From NCBI RefSeq assembly GCF_006716905.1, contig NZ_VFPV01000004.1, forward strand, positions 248,001 to 312,000: DNA of 64,000 bases, read 5' to 3'. A program made the translations under genes and the position numbers. Positions within the stretch are counted from its first letter, which is position 1. Every line of letters starts with the position of its first letter. Below, in pieces: positions 46,370 to 56,474 of the stretch. The notes below the pieces were generated by a model, which saw only the letters and a program-made list of their open reading frames with translations, was not told the origin of the DNA and did no database searches. Origin of the DNA: Acidovorax temperans (GTDB taxonomy: Bacteria > Pseudomonadota > Gammaproteobacteria > Burkholderiales > Burkholderiaceae_C).

Positions 46370-47560
46370 TTAGCGCGTACTTGTGCGGGCGAGGTAACGT
46401 TTTCGCCAGAAGAGTAGCACCAGTGCCACAGCAATCACCGACATGGCGCCGGTGGCCCACCAGAAGCCGTCCTGCTTATGGATGAGCGGAACGAACTCGA
46501 AATTCATGCCGAAGATGCCGGCGATCAGGTTCAGCGGCAGGAACACGGCGGTGAGCGCCGTGAGGGTGCGCATGATGTCGTTGGTGCGGTTGCTTTGCAC
46601 CGAGAAATGCATCTGCACCGCCGTTTCGGTGCTTTGCTCCAGGCGGCGCACGTGGTGCACCACGCGTTCGATGTGCTCCAGCACGTCGCGGCTGCGCACC
46701 TTGAGCAGGTCCAGCTCGCGCGCACCGGCGGGTGTATCGGGCGGGGCCCAGGTTTCCAGCGTGTCGATCCAGTCCTGAATGGCACTGCGCTGGTCTTCGC
46801 AGATTTCGTCCAGGTTGTGTAGGGCCATGCGGGCATCGAGCAGCGAACTCCAGTTCACAAACCGGGCGCGCGGCTTGAGCAGCTCGGTCTGCCAGTGGTC
46901 GAGCTGCCGGGTCAGGTCCCGCCGCAAGTCCAGGTAGCCGTCCACCATGGTGTTCACCAGCCGCAGCATCAGGTCGGCCGGGTTGGCGGGCACGCGCGCG
47001 CCCGGCGTGGGCATGCGGCCTTCGCGCGGGTCTGCCGGCGCGGCAGCCAGCAGCCGTGCCGCATAGGCCTCCCGCACGGCACAGTCGGCCGGGTGCACGG
47101 TCAGCAGCACTTGGTCCAGCAGCGCAAAGCCAACGGGGTTGGTGTCGATTCGGCGCAGCACCAGCGGGCCAGACCGCTTGGCCGGGTGGGTGGCGTCGGC
47201 GGGCGATGGCTCGTCAGGGGGGGCTGCGTGCGGGGTGGTGGCCAGGCGCCTGAACACCAGCAGGTCGTACTGCGAGGTGTAGTCGTAGCGCGAGGGCAGC
47301 TGTGCGTTGAGCAGGTCCGACACATGCAGATCCACCAGCTGCATGCCGGCGAGCTGTTGCAAGGCGGCCTGCAGGGTGGGCAGCTGTTCCTGGAAGGCGG
47401 CACGCGCGCAGGCCAGCCACAGAAAGCCGCTGGCGGGCGGCGCCTCGGGAAGCTCCGACAGTTCGGCCACCCCCGTGGGCTGGATGTGGAAGATGCGCAG
47501 CGGCCGTGCGCCCGCTGCGCTGCTGGGTGAAACGGGCGGTTGCCGCTGTTCCTGCTTCAC
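46370..47560 (-). CDS. corA: CorA-family divalent cation transporter
   Basis: 396-residue CorA/ZntB-type channel for Mg2+ or other divalent cations. A long cytoplasmic domain ends in the stalk helix; two C-terminal membrane segments (ALTAVFLPLNLIAGIFGMNFEF and TGAMSVIAVALVLLFWRKR, in parts) bracket the GMN selectivity motif (GMNFEF). The start is uncertain: GTG at 47560 is preferred, whereas the open frame reaches a TTG at 47605 inside hemB. It lies directly downstream of hemB on the same strand, overlapping the repeat remnant. Confidence 0.85.
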   Translation of the reverse strand: MKQEQRQPPVSPSSAAGARPLRIFHIQPTGVAELSELPEAPPASGFLWLACARAAFQEQLPTLQAALQQLAGMQLVDLHVSDLLNAQLPSRYDYTSQYDLLVFRRLATTPHAAPPDEPSPADATHPAKRSGPLVLRRIDTNPVGFALLDQVLLTVHPADCAVREAYAARLLAAAPADPREGRMPTPGARVPANPADLMLRLVNTMVDGYLDLRRDLTRQLDHWQTELLKPRARFVNWSSLLDARMALHNLDEICEDQRSAIQDWIDTLETWAPPDTPAGARELDLLKVRSRDVLEHIERVVHHVRRLEQSTETAVQMHFSVQSNRTNDIMRTLTALTAVFLPLNLIAGIFGMNFEFVPLIHKQDGFWWATGAMSVIAVALVLLFWRKRYLARTSTR

Positions 47561-47563
47561 AGA

Positions 47564-48593
<1,030 letters not shown>

Positions 48594-48660
48594 CTATCTG
48601 CCGGGCAAGGGCCTGATCTGGATCTGCAAGCGCGAAATAGGCGCGCAGAAAGCCCCTTGG

Positions 48661-48825
48661 TTTGATGCAACTAATTGCGAGGGCTTGTAACTTTTTGTAC
48701 TTAATGCTAAGTTTGATTCCAGGCAGCCCCCTGCCTCCCGCTTTTTCCTCCCTGAGCGGGGCCTACTGGATGCTCCACGCATTCAGAGGCTTCTCAGCCC
48801 GGCCTTTGTGCCGGGCTTTTTTTTT
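48661..48825 (+). ncRNA. Candidate structured small RNA with anti-Shine-Dalgarno loop
   Basis: Between the divergent hemB and hemJ there is no protein gene, yet four stems follow one another on the plus strand: GGCAG/CTGCC (48722-48735), CCCGCT/AGCGGG (48737-48760) with loop containing TCCTCCC (48746-48752), TGGATGC/GCATTCA (48767-48785), and the terminator stem (48796-48817) with nine T. The second loop is complementary to ribosome-binding sites. A start near 48700-48715 is inferred; TTGTAA with a TAAGTT at 17 bases, just upstream, is a weak promoter candidate. Confidence 0.6.
48796..48825 (+). terminator. Strong intrinsic terminator with no upstream protein gene
   Basis: AGCCCGGC (48796-48803), loop CTTTGT, GCCGGGCT (48810-48817), then nine T. 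Plus-strand only; the previous plus-strand protein gene ends more than 4 kb earlier, so it marks a separate small transcript. Confidence 0.9.
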
Positions 48826-48901
48826 GTCCCGGCGGCTTTGAAAAAAGGGGCAAAACGCCACCCTGCCGCCGGGCGGCGAGCGGGGCGCTTAAACTGCCCG
48901 C

Positions 48902-49333
48902 ATGCTCTGGGTAAAAGCCTTTCACATCGTCTTCGTGGCCAGCTGGTTTGCCGGTCTGTTCTATCTGCCACGCATCTTTGTCAATTTAGCCATGGTGGCA
49001 CCCGATTCGGGGGCAGAGCGTGAGCGCTTGCTCCTGATGGCGCGCAAGCTGCTGCGGTTCACCACCATTCTGGCGGTGCCCGCCTTGGCGCTGGGGTTGT
49101 GGCTGTGGCTGGGGTACGGCATTGGCCTGCAAGGCCCGGGCAATGGGTGGATGCACGCCAAACTCACCATCGTTTTGCTGGTTGTGGGCTACCACCACGC
49201 CTGCGGCGTGCTGCTGCGCAAGCTGGCCAACGGCCAAAGCCAGCGCAGCCATGTGTGGTTTCGCTGGTTCAACGAAGCGCCTGTGGTGCTGCTGCTGATT
49301 GCGGTGGTGCTGGTGGTCGTCAAACCCTTCTGA
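48902..49333 (+). CDS. hemJ: Protoporphyrinogen IX oxidase, HemJ family
   Basis: 143-residue membrane protein with four hydrophobic helices. Family start MLWVKAFHIVFVASWFAGLFYLPRIFV (in parts, with conserved His8), WMHAKLTIVLLVVGYHHACG, and end WFNEAPVVLLLIAVVLVVVKPF match HemJ, which oxidises protoporphyrinogen IX to protoporphyrin IX. Some databases label the family CopD-like or UPF0093. Location beside hemB supports a haem role. Confidence 0.9.
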   Translation: MLWVKAFHIVFVASWFAGLFYLPRIFVNLAMVAPDSGAERERLLLMARKLLRFTTILAVPALALGLWLWLGYGIGLQGPGNGWMHAKLTIVLLVVGYHHACGVLLRKLANGQSQRSHVWFRWFNEAPVVLLLIAVVLVVVKPF

Positions 49334-49354
49334 CAGGGACGGAGGCCTGCGCCG

Positions 49355-50452
49355 TTGCACAAGACCTCAGCCTGGCCTTTGGCGGCTATTTATGCCGTTT
49401 TGATCGTTTTTGCCAGTCTGTTCCCTTTTTCAGGCTGGCGCGCCCAGGGGCTGGAGCCCTGGATGTTCCTCGCGGCCCCGCTGCCCCCGCCGTATTGGAC
49501 GGGCTTTGATGTCACGTCCAACCTGATCGGATACGCCCCTCTGGGCTTCTTGCTGGCCCTGGCCTTGCTGCGCACGGGCTGGACGCGCGGCGCCGTGTGG
49601 TGGGCCGCGCTGGCGGGTTCGCTGCTGTCGCTGGCCATGGAGTTTTTACAGATCTACCTGCCGCGGCGTGTCCCTTCCAATCTCGATCTGGTGCTGAATG
49701 CTGCGGGCACATGGCTGGGCGCCTTGCTGGCGGCGCTGTTGGAGCGCTGGGGGGCCATCGACCGTTGGAGTCTGTTCCGGGGCCGCTGGTTTGTGCCGGA
49801 TGCGCGCGGGGCGCTGGTGCTGATGGCCTTGTGGCCTGCTGCGTTGTTGTTCCCCGCTGCCGTGCCGTTTGGCCTGGGGCAGGTGCTGGAGCGGCTGGAG
49901 GCGGCGATTGAGCAGGCGCTGCAAGACACCCCCTTCATCGACTGGATGCCCATGCGCGAGACCGTGCTGGAGCCGCTGTCGCCCGGCGGTGAAGCGCTGT
50001 GCGTGATGCTGGGCTTGCTGGTGCCCAGCCTGCTGGGCTATTGCGTCATCCGCCATGTGGGGCGGCGGGCGGTGTTTGCCACGGGGGTGCTGGTGATCGG
50101 GGTGGCGGTGACGGCACTGTCTGCGGCGCTGAGCTGGGGCCCCGCGCACGCCTGGGGCTGGCTGGACGAGCCCGTGCGCGTGGGTGTGTGGGCTGCCGCG
50201 GGCATGGCGGTGCTGTTGCTCATGCTGCCGCGCCGGGCCAGCGCGGCCGTGCTGCTGGTGGCACTGGTGTGGCACCTGGCCTTGCTGAACCAGGCGCCGA
50301 CCAACGTTTATTTTGCGCAGACCCTGATGCAATGGGAGCAGGGGCGCTTCATCCGTTTCTATGGCCTGGGCCAGTGGCTGGGGTGGCTCTGGCCTTATGC
50401 GGCGCTGCTGTATGTGCTGGTGCGCGTCTCGCGCAAAGACGCCCATCCCTAA
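49355..50452 (+). CDS. VanZ-family membrane protein
   Basis: 365-residue integral membrane protein; the VanZ-like domain occupies residues about 10-125 (IYAVLIVFASLFPFSGW, NLIGYAPLGFLLAL, LAMEFLQIYLPRRVPSNLDLVLNAAGTWLGA in parts) and further helices follow. VanZ-like domains are linked to teicoplanin tolerance in Gram-positives, but here the role is unknown. Start at TTG 49355 with GGAGG about ten bases upstream. A ferredoxin gene follows after 9 bases. Confidence 0.85.
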   Translation: MHKTSAWPLAAIYAVLIVFASLFPFSGWRAQGLEPWMFLAAPLPPPYWTGFDVTSNLIGYAPLGFLLALALLRTGWTRGAVWWAALAGSLLSLAMEFLQIYLPRRVPSNLDLVLNAAGTWLGALLAALLERWGAIDRWSLFRGRWFVPDARGALVLMALWPAALLFPAAVPFGLGQVLERLEAAIEQALQDTPFIDWMPMRETVLEPLSPGGEALCVMLGLLVPSLLGYCVIRHVGRRAVFATGVLVIGVAVTALSAALSWGPAHAWGWLDEPVRVGVWAAAGMAVLLLMLPRRASAAVLLVALVWHLALLNQAPTNVYFAQTLMQWEQGRFIRFYGLGQWLGWLWPYAALLYVLVRVSRKDAHP

Positions 50453-50461
50453 AATACCCCC

Positions 50462-50821
50462 ATGAGCGAACCCACCCAACCCACTTCCGCCGCGCCGGGC
50501 TACTACCAGCGCCACATCTTCTTCTGCCTGAACGAGCGCACCAACGGCGAAGACAGCTGTGCCCACCACAACGCCCAGGTCGGTTTTGACCATTGCAAGG
50601 CGAAGGTGAAAGCCGCCGGCCTGGCGGGCACCGGCAAAGTGCGTGTGAACAAGGCGGGTTGCCTGGACCGCTGCGCCGCAGGCCCCGTGGCCGTGGTCTA
50701 CCCCGAAGGCACCTGGTACACCTTTGTGGACACCAGCGACATCGACGAGATCGTGGAATCGCACCTGAAAAACGGCCAGGTGGTGGAACGCCTGCTGGTG
50801 CCGCCTGATCTGGGGCGCTGA
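50462..50821 (+). CDS. Thioredoxin-like (2Fe-2S) ferredoxin
   Basis: 119-residue protein of the thioredoxin-like ferredoxin group. Four cluster ligands fit the spacing C-x10-C-x33-C-x3-C: Cys22, Cys33, Cys67 and Cys71 (AGCLDRCAAGP). A fifth cysteine, Cys45, is extra. Function in electron transfer is likely, partner unknown. Short gap from the VanZ gene suggests co-transcription; a repeat copy follows. Confidence 0.9.
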   Translation: MSEPTQPTSAAPGYYQRHIFFCLNERTNGEDSCAHHNAQVGFDHCKAKVKAAGLAGTGKVRVNKAGCLDRCAAGPVAVVYPEGTWYTFVDTSDIDEIVESHLKNGQVVERLLVPPDLGR

Positions 50822-50830
50822 TTGGTTTTT

Positions 50831-50891
50831 TTGATAAAAATGGCCTCTGGCGCTTGATGAATAAGCGCGAGTAGCTATTAAAAATATAGCA
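50831..50891 (-). repeat. Intergenic palindromic repeat copy, inverse orientation
   Basis: TTGATAAAAATGGCC, TCTGGCGCTTG, GAATAAGCGCGAGTAGCTATT and AAAATATAGCAA match the family; it reaches the GTG start of the following hydrolase gene. Confidence 0.85.
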
Positions 50892-50894
50892 AAC

Positions 50895-51548
50895 GTGAAT
50901 TCACAGACAGAACGACTGACGCTGCAAGGCCCTGCCGGTGCCATTGAAGTCGCCCGCGACGCAGCCAGCGCGCCCGACGGCGGCGCGCCTCGGGGGGTGG
51001 CGGTGATTGCCCACCCCCACCCCCTGTTCGGCGGCACCATGGACAACAAGGTGGTGCAAACCTTGGCCCGTGCCTTTGTGCAATGCGGCTGGACGGCGGT
51101 GCGCTTCAACTTTCGCGGCGTGGGTGCCACCCAGGGCGTGCACGACGAAGGCCGGGGCGAGCTGCAAGACCTGCTGGCCGTGGTAGAGCAGGTGGCCCCC
51201 GCGGGCGAAGGCGCGCAACCGCTGGCCCTGGCGGGTTTCTCGTTTGGGGCGTTCGTCACCAGCCACGCGCTGGCCACGCTGTGGCCCCAGCGGCACATTG
51301 ACCGCGCCGTGCTGGTGGGCACGGCCGCCAGCCGCTTCACGGTGGCGCCCGTGCCGCCCGAAGCCCATCTGCGCACGCTGGTGGTGCATGGCGAGCAAGA
51401 CGACACCGTGGCCTTGTCCGCGGTGATGGACTGGGCGCGCCCCCAGACACTCCCTGTGACAGTCGTGCCCGGAGGCGGGCATTTCTTTCACGGACAATTG
51501 CCGCTGCTCAAAAACTTGGTGGTCAGGCACCTGCAGTCGGCCCTCTAA
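50895..51548 (+). CDS. Alpha/beta hydrolase
   Basis: 217-residue protein with the alpha/beta-hydrolase blocks VAVIAHPHPLFGGTMDNKVVQ, VRFNFRGVGATQG, nucleophile elbow GFSFGAF, VHGEQDDTV (acid) and GGHFFHGQL (His). It resembles small dienelactone-hydrolase-like or carboxylesterase-type proteins; substrate unknown. Start at GTG 50895; the repeat just upstream leaves no room for a strong ribosome site. Confidence 0.88.
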   Translation: MNSQTERLTLQGPAGAIEVARDAASAPDGGAPRGVAVIAHPHPLFGGTMDNKVVQTLARAFVQCGWTAVRFNFRGVGATQGVHDEGRGELQDLLAVVEQVAPAGEGAQPLALAGFSFGAFVTSHALATLWPQRHIDRAVLVGTAASRFTVAPVPPEAHLRTLVVHGEQDDTVALSAVMDWARPQTLPVTVVPGGGHFFHGQLPLLKNLVVRHLQSAL

Positions 51549-51682
51549 AAAGAGATCGGCCGCGCTGGCGGAACCTCCGTGCGCCGGCTGACTCTGCCCA
51601 AAACCTTTTGCAGCAGCGCGTGCTGCTGCATGGGTTCTACTTCTCCATCCTCTCAGCCGCTGGCTGCATCTTTGAACGCTCC

Positions 51683-52855
51683 ATGAAACGAATCCTGCCC
51701 GCCCTGCGATCCCTGGCCCTTTTTGCTGCTGTTGCCCCCGCCGCTTTTGGTGCCCTGGCGCAGCAGGTGCCCCAACCCCCGGAAATCGCAGCCCGTACTT
51801 ACATGCTGGTGGATGTGACCGCCAACCAGGTGCTGGCGGCCAAGGACATCGACGCGCCGGTGGAGCAGGCATCGCTGACCAAGCTGATGACGGGCTACTT
51901 GGTGTTTGACGCCCTGCGCGCCAAGAAGGTCACGCTAGACCAGAAGCTGCCCGTGAGTGTGCGCGCCTGGAAGATGCCCGGCTCGCGCATGTTCATCGAC
52001 CCCAAGATGCAGGTGTCGGTGGACGACCTGCTCAAGGGCATGATCGTCCAGTCGGGCAACGACGCCACCGTGGCGCTGGCCGAAGGCGTGGGCGGCACGT
52101 ATGAAAACTTCGTCAAGCTGATGAACGACCAGGCCAAGGCCCTGGGCATGAATGGCACCAGCTACAAAAACCCCGAAGGCCTGACCGAGCCCGGCCACGT
52201 CACCACCGCGCGCGACCTGAGCGTGCTGGCCAGCCGGTTGATGAAAGACTTCCCGGAGTACATGCACTACTACTCCACCAAGCAGTACAGCTACCCCGGC
52301 ACGCCTCCCTCGAACGGCACCAACCGCAACATGCTGCTCTTCCGTGATCCGACGGTGGACGGCCTCAAGACGGGTCACACCGCAGCGGCTGGCTACTGCC
52401 TGGTCGCCACCGCCAAGCGCGATTTCCCCAACGTGGGCCAGCGCCGCCTGCTGTCCATCGTTCTGGGCACGGCCAGCGAGAATGCGCGCGCCAACGAAAG
52501 CCAGAAGCTGTTGAACTGGGGCTACACCGCCTTCGATGCCGTCAAACTCTTTGAAGCCAACACCCCCGTGGCCACGCCAGCCCTCTGGAAGGGCGCTGAG
52601 AACGTTCTGAAGATCGGCCGTCCCGAAGCCATCGTGGTGACGGTGCCCTCGGGCAGTGCTGGCAAGATCAAGACAGAAATCTCGCGCCCAGACCCCCTGG
52701 TGGCTCCATACACCAAGGGCCAGGCTGTTGGCTCTTTGAAGGTGGCGCTGGGTGAGCAGACCTTGGCCGAAGTGCCTCTGGTTGCGCTGGAGGGGGTCGA
52801 GCAGGCAGGCTTCCTGGGCCGCGCCTGGGACGCCATCCGTCTGTGGATCAAGTGA
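51683..52855 (+). CDS. dacC: D-alanyl-D-alanine carboxypeptidase, DacC/PBP5-6 family
   Basis: 390-residue periplasmic carboxypeptidase that trims peptidoglycan pentapeptides. Signal peptide MKRILPALRSLALFAAVAPAAFGALAQ (in parts). Active-site motifs: Ser64-Leu-Thr-Lys67, Ser124-Gly-Asn126 and Lys229-Thr-Gly231; a PBP5-type C-terminal beta domain and an amphipathic end (FLGRAWDAIRLWIK) that anchors to the membrane. The choice of dacC over dacA is by convention in this group. Confidence 0.92.
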   Translation: MKRILPALRSLALFAAVAPAAFGALAQQVPQPPEIAARTYMLVDVTANQVLAAKDIDAPVEQASLTKLMTGYLVFDALRAKKVTLDQKLPVSVRAWKMPGSRMFIDPKMQVSVDDLLKGMIVQSGNDATVALAEGVGGTYENFVKLMNDQAKALGMNGTSYKNPEGLTEPGHVTTARDLSVLASRLMKDFPEYMHYYSTKQYSYPGTPPSNGTNRNMLLFRDPTVDGLKTGHTAAAGYCLVATAKRDFPNVGQRRLLSIVLGTASENARANESQKLLNWGYTAFDAVKLFEANTPVATPALWKGAENVLKIGRPEAIVVTVPSGSAGKIKTEISRPDPLVAPYTKGQAVGSLKVALGEQTLAEVPLVALEGVEQAGFLGRAWDAIRLWIK

Positions 52856-52915
52856 CCCCACAGTCGCATTGGCCAAGGAGCAAGCGCATGGCGCAGCGCC
52901 CAAACTGCGTCGCAC

Positions 52916-52944
52916 TTGCCTCTTGTGCGCTAGCCTGATACATT
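52916..52944 (+). promoter_or_regulatory. Sigma-70 type promoter for rpsL
   Basis: TTGCCT (52916-52921), 17-base spacer, TACATT (52939-52944), about 78 bases before the rpsL ATG. A TTCGGAA-T-TTCCGAA dyad lies in the leader just downstream. Confidence 0.6.
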
Positions 52945-53021
52945 AGAAGGCTTTTCGGAATTTCCGAAGGGATTCACGTTTTCGCTTTCACGAAGCAAAT
53001 TCACGTTTAGGGACGTATTTC

Positions 53022-53399
53022 ATGCCAACCATTAATCAATTGGTCCGTCAGGGGCGCGAGGTCGAAAAGACCAAGTCCAAGAGCCCTGCGATGGAAAACT
53101 CTCCACAGCGCCGTGGCGTGTGCACTCGCGTGTACACCACGACGCCTAAGAAGCCTAACTCCGCTCTGCGTAAGGTCGCCAAGGTGCGCCTGACCAACGG
53201 TTTTGAGGTGATCTCCTACATCGGCGGTGAAGGCCACAACCTGCAAGAACACAGCGTGGTGCTTGTTCGCGGCGGTCGTGTCAAGGACTTGCCAGGTGTG
53301 CGTTACCACATCGTGCGTGGTTCGCTGGACTTGCAAGGCGTGAAAGACCGCAAGCAAGCCCGCTCCAAGTACGGTGCGAAGAAGCCAAAGGCCAAGTAA
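53022..53399 (+). CDS. rpsL: 30S ribosomal protein S12
   Basis: 125-residue S12, which sits at the decoding centre and sets accuracy. [13 protein letters not shown] start and the loops [17 protein letters not shown] and [26 protein letters not shown] (in parts) are canonical; both streptomycin-critical lysines are present in TTPKKPNS and GRVKDLPG, so no resistance change is seen. Heads the str operon. rpoC, its usual neighbour, is absent; dacC precedes it. Confidence 0.98.
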   Translation: MPTINQLVRQGREVEKTKSKSPAMENSPQRRGVCTRVYTTTPKKPNSALRKVAKVRLTNGFEVISYIGGEGHNLQEHSVVLVRGGRVKDLPGVRYHIVRGSLDLQGVKDRKQARSKYGAKKPKAK

Positions 53400-53573
53400 G
53401 CCCTGGCCCTTTCGGTCTGAAGAATTTTCGGTGCTGTTTTTCCGCGTGGCGCGGAGGTGCAGCGTAGTGACCCCAAACGCAGGTGTTCTGCGCGGGTCGA
53501 GTAAGTGGGAGTCCTTCATTGGCTCTCGCGGTGTCTGAAAAGATGCCAACTGAAGCAAAGATAGAGGTAAAAA

Positions 53574-54047
53574 ATGCCACGTCGTCGCGAAGTCCCCAAA
53601 CGTGAAATCCTGCCGGATCCAAAGTTCGGTAATGTTGAGCTGTCCAAATTCATGAACGTGATCATGGAAGGCGGCAAAAAGGCGGTTGCAGAGCGCATCA
53701 TTTACGGTGCCCTCGAACTGATCGAGAAGAAGCACCCCGATAAGGATCCTCTGGAAGCCTTCACCGTTGCCATCAACAACGTGAAGCCCATGGTGGAAGT
53801 GAAGTCCCGCCGCGTCGGCGGTGCCAACTACCAGGTGCCTGTGGAAGTGCGCCCTGTCCGTCGTCTGGCTCTGTCCATGCGCTGGATCAAGGAAGCCGCT
53901 CGCAAGCGCGGTGAAAAGTCGATGGCCCAACGCCTGGCCAACGAACTGCTCGAGGCCACCGAAGGCCGTGGCGGTGCCATGAAGAAGCGTGACGAAGTGC
54001 ACCGCATGGCCGAAGCCAACAAGGCATTCAGCCACTTCCGCTTCTAA
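53574..54047 (+). CDS. rpsG: 30S ribosomal protein S7
   Basis: 157-residue S7, which nucleates assembly of the 30S head. Canonical start [20 protein letters not shown], and [21 protein letters not shown] in the centre. Standard position between rpsL and fusA; 174-base gap before it contains no gene. No distinct regulatory element was recognised. Confidence 0.98.
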   Translation: MPRRREVPKREILPDPKFGNVELSKFMNVIMEGGKKAVAERIIYGALELIEKKHPDKDPLEAFTVAINNVKPMVEVKSRRVGGANYQVPVEVRPVRRLALSMRWIKEAARKRGEKSMAQRLANELLEATEGRGGAMKKRDEVHRMAEANKAFSHFRF

Positions 54048-54195
54048 AAAGCGGATTTGTCCTGGATTTAAACCCAAGGCTGCCGGCGTTTCGCCTGCAG
54101 CCTTGTGTTGATTCAGGCAGTCACAAAATTGACGGGCATTTTTGCCAGTATGGCTGCCCGATTCCCTCTCAAAAACGACCCATCAAGGATCTACC

Positions 54196-56298
54196 ATGGC
54201 TCGCAAGACTCCCATCGAGCGCTACCGCAATATCGGTATCTCGGCCCACATTGACGCTGGCAAGACCACGACCACCGAACGTATTCTGTTTTACACGGGC
54301 GTGACCCACAAGCTGGGCGAAGTGCACGATGGCGCTGCGACCACGGACTGGATGGAGCAAGAGCAAGAGCGCGGCATCACGATCACCTCGGCTGCCGTGA
54401 CCTGCTTCTGGAAGGGCATGGACATGTCCTACCCAGAGCACCGTTTCAACATCATCGACACCCCCGGCCACGTGGACTTCACGATTGAAGTGGAGCGTTC
54501 CATGCGCGTGCTGGACGGCGCCTGCATGGTGTACTGCGCCGTGGGTGGCGTGCAGCCCCAGTCGGAAACCGTCTGGCGCCAGGCCAACAAGTACAAGGTG
54601 CCCCGTCTGGCCTTCGTGAACAAGATGGACCGCACCGGCGCCAACTTCTTCAAGGTCTATGACCAGATGAAGCTGCGCCTGAAGGCCAACCCCGTGCCCG
54701 TGGTGATTCCGATCGGCGCCGAGGAAAACTTCAAGGGCGTCGTGGACCTGATGAAGATGAAGGCCATCATCTGGGACGAGGCTTCCCAGGGCATGAAGTT
54801 CACCTACGAGGACATCCCCGCCGATCTGGTCGAGTCCGCCAAGGAATGGCGCGAGAAGATGGTGGAAGCCGCTGCCGAGGCCTCCGAAGAGCTGATGAAC
54901 AAGTACCTCGAAGAGGGTGATCTCAGCGAAGCGGAAATCAAGCAGGGCCTGCGCCAGCGCACCATTGCCACCGAAATCCACCCGATGCTGTGCGGCACCG
55001 CCTTCAAGAACAAGGGCGTGCAGCGCATGCTGGATGCCGTGATCGACTATCTGCCCGCACCGACCGACATTCCAGATGTGGCTGGTACCGACGAAGATGG
55101 GAAGGAAGTGACGCGCAAGGCCGACGACAACGAAAAGTTCTCGGCTCTGGCCTTCAAGCTGATGACCGACCCCTTCGTGGGCCAGCTGACCTTCGTGCGT
55201 GTGTACTCTGGTGTGCTCACCAAGGGCGACACCGTATACAACTCGGTCAAGGGCAAAAAAGAGCGTATCGGCCGTATCGTGCAGATGATGGCGAATGATC
55301 GCGTGGAAGTGGACGAAATCCGCGCCGGTGACATCGCTGCCTGCGTGGGTCTGAAGGAAGTGACCACCGGCGAAACGCTGTGCGATGTCGCATCGCCCAT
55401 CGTGCTGGAGCGCATGGTGTTCCCTGAGCCCGTGATTTCGCAGGCTGTGGAACCCAAGACCAAGGCCGACCAGGAAAAGATGGGTATCGCTCTGGGCCGT
55501 CTGGCTGCAGAAGATCCTTCCTTCCGCGTGCGTACGGACGAAGAGTCTGGCCAGACCATCATTTCCGGCATGGGCGAGTTGCACCTGGAAATTATTGTGG
55601 ACCGCATGAAGCGCGAGTTCGGCGTGGAGGCCAACGTGGGCAAGCCTCAAGTGGCTTACCGCGAAACCATCCGCAAGACGGTGGAAGAAGCCGAAGGCAA
55701 GTTTGTGCGCCAGTCCGGTGGTAAGGGTCAGTACGGTCACGTCGTGCTCAAGATCGAACCCAACGAAGCCGGCAAGGGCATCGAGTTCGTCGACGCGATC
55801 AAGGGCGGTGTGGTTCCTCGCGAATTCATTCCAGCGGTGGAAAAGGGTATCAACGAAGCCGTGACACAAGGTGTGCTGGCTGGCTACCCTGTGGTGGACG
55901 TCAAGGTCACGCTGCACTTCGGTTCGTACCACGATGTGGACTCGAACGAACTGGCGTTCAAGATGGCCGCTATCTTCGGCTTCAAGGAAGGCTGCAAGAA
56001 GGCCGGTCCAGTCATCCTGGAACCCATGATGTCTGTTGAAGTGGAAACGCCTGAAGACTATGCTGGCAACGTGATGGGCGATTTGTCCAGCCGCCGCGGC
56101 ATGGTGCAGGGTATGGACGACATCCCGGGCGGTGGCAAGGCCATCCGCGCTGAAGTTCCTCTGTCGGAAATGTTCGGCTACTCGACTACGCTGCGCTCGG
56201 CCACACAAGGTCGTGCTACTTACACGATGGAGTTCAAGCACTACTCTGAAGCTCCTCGCAATGTGTCGGAAGCCATCATGGCTTCCCGCGCCAAGTAA
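54196..56298 (+). CDS. fusA: Elongation factor G
   Basis: 700-residue GTPase translocating tRNA and mRNA. G1 AHIDAGKTT, switch 2 [12 protein letters not shown]; domains II-V complete (ending EAIMASRAK). Start ATG at 54196 with AAGGATC upstream; an upstream in-frame ATG at 54142 would add 18 unrelated residues. Followed by a repeat with perfect arms and then tuf. Confidence 0.98.
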   Translation: MARKTPIERYRNIGISAHIDAGKTTTTERILFYTGVTHKLGEVHDGAATTDWMEQEQERGITITSAAVTCFWKGMDMSYPEHRFNIIDTPGHVDFTIEVERSMRVLDGACMVYCAVGGVQPQSETVWRQANKYKVPRLAFVNKMDRTGANFFKVYDQMKLRLKANPVPVVIPIGAEENFKGVVDLMKMKAIIWDEASQGMKFTYEDIPADLVESAKEWREKMVEAAAEASEELMNKYLEEGDLSEAEIKQGLRQRTIATEIHPMLCGTAFKNKGVQRMLDAVIDYLPAPTDIPDVAGTDEDGKEVTRKADDNEKFSALAFKLMTDPFVGQLTFVRVYSGVLTKGDTVYNSVKGKKERIGRIVQMMANDRVEVDEIRAGDIAACVGLKEVTTGETLCDVASPIVLERMVFPEPVISQAVEPKTKADQEKMGIALGRLAAEDPSFRVRTDEESGQTIISGMGELHLEIIVDRMKREFGVEANVGKPQVAYRETIRKTVEEAEGKFVRQSGGKGQYGHVVLKIEPNEAGKGIEFVDAIKGGVVPREFIPAVEKGINEAVTQGVLAGYPVVDVKVTLHFGSYHDVDSNELAFKMAAIFGFKEGCKKAGPVILEPMMSVEVETPEDYAGNVMGDLSSRRGMVQGMDDIPGGGKAIRAEVPLSEMFGYSTTLRSATQGRATYTMEFKHYSEAPRNVSEAIMASRAK

Positions 56299-56323
56299 TG
56301 GCGTCTTTGGTCTAACAGCCAAA

Positions 56324-56375
56324 CTGGCTGCTAGCGCTTGTGCTGCAAGCGCTAGCAGCTATCAAATTCATAGTA
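56324..56375. repeat. Intergenic repeat with perfect arms between fusA and tuf
   Basis: GCTGCTAGCGCTTG (56327-56340), loop TGCTG, CAAGCGCTAGCAGC (56346-56359), then TATCAAATTCATAG. The two arms are perfect complements. Long stem in the fusA-tuf transcript; no T-run. Confidence 0.85.
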
Positions 56376-56474
56376 TGTCTGCGATGCGGTGCCGCCCTGT
56401 GGCCGGTGCGGGTCGAATCAGCAACCGCATGCAGACGTTAAACCCGGCACCGGCATAGCTCTTTGGAGAAAAAA

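Noticed and set aside
54169-56322. 717-codon open frame antisense to fusA
   Set aside because: Shadow of the strongly codon-biased fusA gene; His/Leu/Val-rich translation without any family pattern.
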